Shown here in pieces: positions 4,275 through 6,193 of a stretch of DNA of 6,193 nt. Under the pieces are notes generated by a model, which worked only from the letters and a program-made list of their open reading frames with translations, was not told the DNA's origin and searched no databases. Origin of the DNA: Acholeplasma sp. (GTDB lineage: Bacteria; Bacillota_I; Bacilli_A; Acholeplasmatales; Acholeplasmataceae); assembly GCA_012837395.1 (NCBI GenBank), contig DURF01000091.1:1-6193 (forward strand), read 5' to 3'. Numbering within the stretch: the first letter of the stretch is position 1; the number at the start of each line of letters is the position of its first letter. Both the position numbers and the translations under genes were made by a program.

Positions 4275-6092
4275 ATGATTATTGTATATGTTATTGATAG
4301 TTATGGGGAGTTCTCAAATGGAACAACTATCACAGCAAAACGTTCCAAAGAATATTTAGAGAAGTTAGGTCACACAGTAAGAATAGTTTCGATATCAAAA
4401 GATAGTAATAAAGATTTTTATACATTAGAGGAAAGAAATATACCGGTAGTATCATATTTTGCTAAAAAACAAAATATGCACTTCGCCAAACCCAATAAAA
4501 CACTATATAAACAAGCTTTTAAAGATGCTGATTTAGTGCATCTCTTTTTACCATATAAATCTAGTAGACAAGCAATTAAAGTAGCTAAAAAGATGAATAT
4601 CCCAGTAACTGCAGCATTTCATATGCAGCCAGAACATATAACATATGGAATGGGACTTGATCGTTTTGGAAAACCTCTTTCTTGGTTTATTTATAAATGG
4701 CTAAATTTTAGATTTTATAAAAATGTAACACACATTCACTGTCCAAGTGAATTTATTAGAAATCAATTAACTAAAAGAAACTATAAAAATGTTTTTCATG
4801 TAATTTCAAATGGAGTAACGGATCAATACTTTATTAATCCTAAGAGAGAAGAAAATCCTGAAATTATTAATATTTTATCTATTGGAAGATATTCAAAAGA
4901 AAAAAGACAAGATACATTATTAAAAGCCGTAAATGAAAGTAAATATAAGGACCGTATTAAAATTACTTTAGCCGGAAGGGGCCCTAGAGATAAAAAGTTG
5001 AGAAAACTTGCCAAAAAATACAACTTAAATGTGGATTTTGTATTCTTAACTCAAGAAGAGTTAATAAAAACAATTAGCGAGTCTCATCTTTATGTTCATC
5101 CAGCTGAAGCTGAAATTGAAGGAATCAGTGCACTTGAAGCAATTGCAAGTGGTCTTGTACCAATTGTTGCTGAATCAAAATATTCTGCAACAAGCCAATT
5201 CACCTTAACAAAAGAATCTTTATATAAAGTTAGAGATTATAAAGAACTTAAAAATAGGATAGAGTATTTTATAGAAAATCCTAATAGAAGACTAGAATTA
5301 GAAGACTTATATAGAGAAAATATTAAGAAGTATGAAATTAAGCACTCGATGCTCTTAATGCAAGAGTTATTTAAAGAAGCGATTTTAGACTCTAAACGAA
5401 AAAAATCGGCTAAAAGTAGACAGGGTAAAAAAATAAAAAAGAAAATTATTAATAATAAAATAAAAAGATTTTTCTCATTAATACTTTACTACGGTATTGC
5501 AATTCCTATATTTATACCTTATTTCTATTTAATTAGAGGTCTTAGAATTAAGGGCAAGAAAAATCTAAAAAAACCTAAAAAAGGTGCAATAATTATTTCC
5601 AATCATGTACACAAGTTAGATGTAGCAATGGGTGGGATTACAATTTTTCCTAAAAAACCAATGTTTACCTCAATTCCTGAGAATTTAAATAATCCATTTT
5701 ATGGATTTTTAGTTAGGGGACTAGGTGCAACACCAATTCCAGTTACACCACTTGAGAATAAAGTATTTATGTTAAAGTTAAAAGAACAATTAATAAAAGG
5801 GAAATATGTTCATTTTTTCCCTGAAGGAAAACTAATAACAAAAGCGGAAAGATTAAGTGATTTTAAAAGAGGTGCTTTTGTATTATCAGAGGAATCAAAA
5901 ACACCTATTATTCCAATTAGAATTAATTTTATACCAAAGAAGCGATTTAGTTATCCATTTTTCTTTAAGGAAAAAATTGTTGTAAATGTAGGAGAGCCTA
6001 TTTATCCTAATATTCATCTTGCAAAAAGAGAATCAATTACTGATTTACAAGAAAAATCATTTGAAACAATGAAACACTTAAAAATTAAATAA
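4275..6092 (+). CDS. GT4-type glycosyltransferase fused to a PlsC-type acyltransferase
   Basis: A 605-residue two-domain protein. Residues 1-370 form a GT-B fold glycosyltransferase of family GT4. Visible features are the N-terminal SNGTTITAKR loop (14-23), IGRYSKEKR at the start of the second Rossmann half (203-211), LAGRGP (232-237), and the EX7E donor-binding pair Glu280/Glu288 in AEIEGISALEAIASG. The fold resembles diacylglycerol glucosyltransferases. Residues 372-398 are a lysine-rich linker. Residues 399-419 are one hydrophobic segment. Residues 435-600 form a PlsC (LPLAT) acyltransferase: NHVHKLD with catalytic HX4D His444/Asp449, RGLGATPIP (481-489), FPEG (515-518) and PIIPIRI (544-550). 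Both active sites look intact, so the enzyme probably glycosylates and acylates a lipid at the inner membrane face; order and substrates are unknown. ATG 4275 begins the family-like MIIVYVIDSY strand, but its ribosome-binding site (AAAGTTGGA) is weak. No good terminator follows. Confidence 0.88.
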   Translation: MIIVYVIDSYGEFSNGTTITAKRSKEYLEKLGHTVRIVSISKDSNKDFYTLEERNIPVVSYFAKKQNMHFAKPNKTLYKQAFKDADLVHLFLPYKSSRQAIKVAKKMNIPVTAAFHMQPEHITYGMGLDRFGKPLSWFIYKWLNFRFYKNVTHIHCPSEFIRNQLTKRNYKNVFHVISNGVTDQYFINPKREENPEIINILSIGRYSKEKRQDTLLKAVNESKYKDRIKITLAGRGPRDKKLRKLAKKYNLNVDFVFLTQEELIKTISESHLYVHPAEAEIEGISALEAIASGLVPIVAESKYSATSQFTLTKESLYKVRDYKELKNRIEYFIENPNRRLELEDLYRENIKKYEIKHSMLLMQELFKEAILDSKRKKSAKSRQGKKIKKKIINNKIKRFFSLILYYGIAIPIFIPYFYLIRGLRIKGKKNLKKPKKGAIIISNHVHKLDVAMGGITIFPKKPMFTSIPENLNNPFYGFLVRGLGATPIPVTPLENKVFMLKLKEQLIKGKYVHFFPEGKLITKAERLSDFKRGAFVLSEESKTPIIPIRINFIPKKRFSYPFFFKEKIVVNVGEPIYPNIHLAKRESITDLQEKSFETMKHLKIK

Positions 6093-6131
6093 TATATATA
6101 AATAAAGCTGGAAACTTTGATATGATACCTC

Positions 6132-6186
6132 TAAAGTAGACAAGTTAAATAATAAAACATTTGGAATGGTTATAATAAAGTAGACA
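6132..6186. repeat. 11-nt direct repeat around a -10-like box; possible insertion-sequence end
   Basis: TAAAGTAGACA occurs at 6132-6142 and again at 6176-6186. TATAAT (6171-6176) overlaps the first base of the second copy by one. No gene follows before the window ends at 6193. In some insertion sequences, IS3-like ones among them, the left terminal region carries a -10 box and short repeats just ahead of the first transposase frame, and this layout is compatible with that. There is no transposase sequence here to confirm it. It could equally be the promoter of an ordinary gene to the right. Confidence 0.3.
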
Positions 6187-6193
6187 CAAAGAT

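Noticed and set aside
4823..5023. Minus-strand open frame of 66 codons
   Set aside because: It is antisense to the well-supported GT4 domain and has no family features.
6103..6119. AAAG...CTTT mini-hairpin as terminator of the fusion gene
   Set aside because: The stem is only 4 bp with a single G-C pair and no T-tract follows.
1..6193. CRISPR array, tRNA, rRNA or riboswitch
   Set aside because: No regularly spaced repeats, no cloverleaf-like G+C-rich segments with a CCA or T-loop, and no recognisable aptamer core were seen on either strand.

Overview
The window is strongly A+T-rich and uses TGG for tryptophan, with TAA, TAG and TGA all acting as stops. This fits a low-GC Bacillota or an Acholeplasma-like organism that keeps the standard code. 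It argues against Mycoplasma or Spiroplasma, where TGA encodes Trp. No rRNA, tRNA or other taxonomic marker is present, so the assignment stays at that level.

Left end (about 1-470): a decayed phage fragment. The C-terminal end of a protein resembling phage terminase small subunits overlaps the start of a broken ParB-like-domain gene, of the kind that heads phage DNA methyltransferases. That gene has lost an internal segment and stops after 46 codons. A 28-base sequence, a small inverted repeat and a strong 13-bp hairpin follow.

Regulator (517-1266, +): an Xre-type helix-turn-helix domain fused to about six membrane helices, with its own extended -10 promoter and a strong Shine-Dalgarno. The 28-base sequence recurs just downstream of it (24 of 28 bases identical), so this gene sits between two direct repeats. 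The region 1267-1493 holds that repeat, weak hairpins, a possible 22-codon coding relic on the minus strand, and a clear minus-strand terminator.

Minus-strand operon (4112 down to 1494): a GT32-like DXD glycosyltransferase, then an ABC-2 exporter ATPase and its permease. Spacing is 2 nt and then an 8-nt overlap, and the operon ends at the hairpin-plus-T-tract terminator. Its promoter places transcription initiation at or next to the first ATG, suggesting a leaderless mRNA.

Plus-strand gene (4275-6092): a divergently transcribed 605-residue protein that joins a GT4-type glycosyltransferase to a PlsC-type acyltransferase through a lysine-rich linker. It is most likely a membrane glycolipid enzyme. 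Together with the divergent glycosyltransferase and exporter it suggests an envelope glycolipid or glycoconjugate locus, but the substrate cannot be read from sequence. The last about 60 bases carry an 11-base repeat and a -10-like box that could be the start of another element, possibly an insertion sequence, cut off by the window edge.
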